From positions 1 through 6,513 of the forward strand of contig JAFAED010000435.1 of assembly GCA_023424275.1 (NCBI GenBank): a stretch of DNA of 6,513 nucleotides. The letters are read 5' to 3'. Positions 5,779-6,513 of the stretch are shown one piece after another. Both the position numbers and the translations under genes were made by a program. How positions within the stretch are numbered: the stretch's first letter is position 1; every line of letters starts with the position of its first letter. The notes beneath the pieces are model-generated. The model searched no databases. It was not told where the DNA came from and was given only the letters and a program-made list of their open reading frames with translations. This DNA is from Pseudomonadota bacterium. Its GTDB lineage: Bacteria; Pseudomonadota; Alphaproteobacteria; Sphingomonadales; Sphingomonadaceae.

Positions 5779-6513
5779 TCAATTCCCGCGCGTGTCGATC
5801 GTCGCTTCCATCGATAGCCCGACGCGCAGCGGATGCGCCTTCAAGTCTTTCGGATCGAGCGCGATGCGGACCGGCAGGCGCTGGACGACCTTCACCCAGT
5901 TGCCCGTCGCATTCTGCGCCGGGATCAGTGAGAAGGCTGCGCCGGTGCCGCCCGCGATACCGACGACCTTGCCGCGATAGACGACATCGCCGCCATAATA
6001 ATCCGAGGTCAGCTCGACCGGCTGGCCGACGCGAATATCCTCGAACTGGCTTTCCTTGAAATTGGCGTCGACATAGGCGGTGCTGATCGGGACGATGACC
6101 ATGATCGGCGCGCCCGCGGCGATCCGCTGCCCAACCTGCACCTGCCGATTGGTAACGATGCCGTCGACGGGTGCCCGCAGCACCGTGCGTGCAAGGTCGA
6201 GCCGCGCCTTTTCGAGCCGCGCTTCGGCCGCCGCCACGTCGGGCGCGGTGTTGATCGTCGTGCCGCGCACCACCGCTTCGGCAGCGCCGAGGTCGCCGCT
6301 CGCCGAGCCGCGCGTCGCTTCGGCCGAGGCGATGCCTGCGGCAGCGAGGTCGCGTGCCGCCGAGGCCGAGGCAAGCGCGGCGCGCGCGGCGGTCAATTCT
6401 TCACCCGACACGGCGCCGGTGCCGGCAATGCTTTCGCGCCGTGCCAGTTCGGCGCGGGCGCGTTCGACGGTGGCATTGGCATCGCGCAGCCGTGCCCGCG
6501 CCTGCGCGATATC
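5779..6513 (-). CDS. emrA: EmrA-type HlyD family periplasmic adaptor, 5' end cut by the window
   Basis: The frame is open from the window edge to the TGA at 5781-5779, giving the C-terminal 244 residues; the N-terminal anchor helix and first lipoyl half lie outside. Visible residues 1 to about 105 are Ala/Arg/Glu-rich with heptad character (IAQARARLRDANATVERARAE is the edge), fitting the coiled-coil hairpin. Then come the second lipoyl half (TVLRAPVDGIVTNRQVQVGQ, near 110-130) and the beta-barrel region (ANFKESQFEDIRVGQPVEL). The EmrA hallmark TGAAFSLIPAQNATG followed by NWVKVVQRLPVRI (about 189-217) and the ending HPLRVGLSMEATIDT are also present. This protein bridges EmrB and an outer-membrane channel. 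A GTG at 6411 falls within the coiled coil and is not the start. It is the upstream partner of emrB, separated by 3 bases; any regulator or outer-membrane gene would lie beyond the window. Confidence 0.95.
   Translation of the reverse strand, partial: DIAQARARLRDANATVERARAELARRESIAGTGAVSGEELTAARAALASASAARDLAAAGIASAEATRGSASGDLGAAEAVVRGTTINTAPDVAAAEARLEKARLDLARTVLRAPVDGIVTNRQVQVGQRIAAGAPIMVIVPISTAYVDANFKESQFEDIRVGQPVELTSDYYGGDVVYRGKVVGIAGGTGAAFSLIPAQNATGNWVKVVQRLPVRIALDPKDLKAHPLRVGLSMEATIDTRGN

Noticed and set aside
3970..5817. Long plus-strand open frame (615 codons) opposite emrB
   Set aside because: It is low-complexity Arg/Asp/Gln-rich with no domain and lies antisense to a clear 14-TM transporter, so it is a shadow frame.

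Overview
This looks like chromosomal DNA from a Sphingomonadales alphaproteobacterium, probably close to Sphingopyxis or Sphingomonas. The evidence is high G+C with strong G/C third-position bias, protein sequences typical of that order, and two GC-rich palindromic intergenic repeats of the kind scattered through sphingomonad genomes. The genus is inferred from general recall of sequence style, not from a search.

Layout: (1) 1-297, plus strand: the 3' end of a YqaA/DedA-like (VTT-domain) inner-membrane protein. (2) 298-435: a convergent intergenic region with a nested inverted repeat (331-404) and a second hairpin (407-427); together they probably end transcription from both sides. (3) 436-2066, minus strand: a two-gene unit, hpd (4-hydroxyphenylpyruvate dioxygenase, tyrosine catabolism) followed by a small VOC-superfamily metalloenzyme. 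The two overlap by four bases (ATGA). (4) 2067-2282: the hpd control region, with a near-consensus sigma70-type promoter and a perfect 18-bp palindrome over its -10/+1 region, then a GC-rich palindromic repeat element carrying a G-quadruplex motif. (5) 2283-4157, minus strand: an ABC-F ATPase of the YheS type. (6) 4225-6513, minus strand: an EmrAB-type multidrug efflux pair, with a complete 14-TM DHA2 transporter (EmrB) preceded by the C-terminal 244 residues of its HlyD-family adaptor (EmrA), cut by the window edge.

How it works together: hpd converts 4-hydroxyphenylpyruvate to homogentisate. The coupled VOC protein is made in step with it, but its substrate is unknown. The promoter-operator arrangement suggests repression by a dimeric regulator encoded elsewhere. 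EmrA and EmrB would pair with a TolC-type outer-membrane channel, not seen here, to expel drugs or toxic compounds. The ABC-F protein acts on ribosomes and is a separate function, though it is co-directional with the efflux genes.

Most of the window is ordinary core metabolism and transport. The observations most worth a second look are the hpd promoter/operator, the uncharacterised VOC gene coupled to hpd, and the structured repeats, one with a G4 motif. I see no CRISPR array, rRNA, tRNA, transposase or phage gene, and no clear sign of a novel defence or mobile system.
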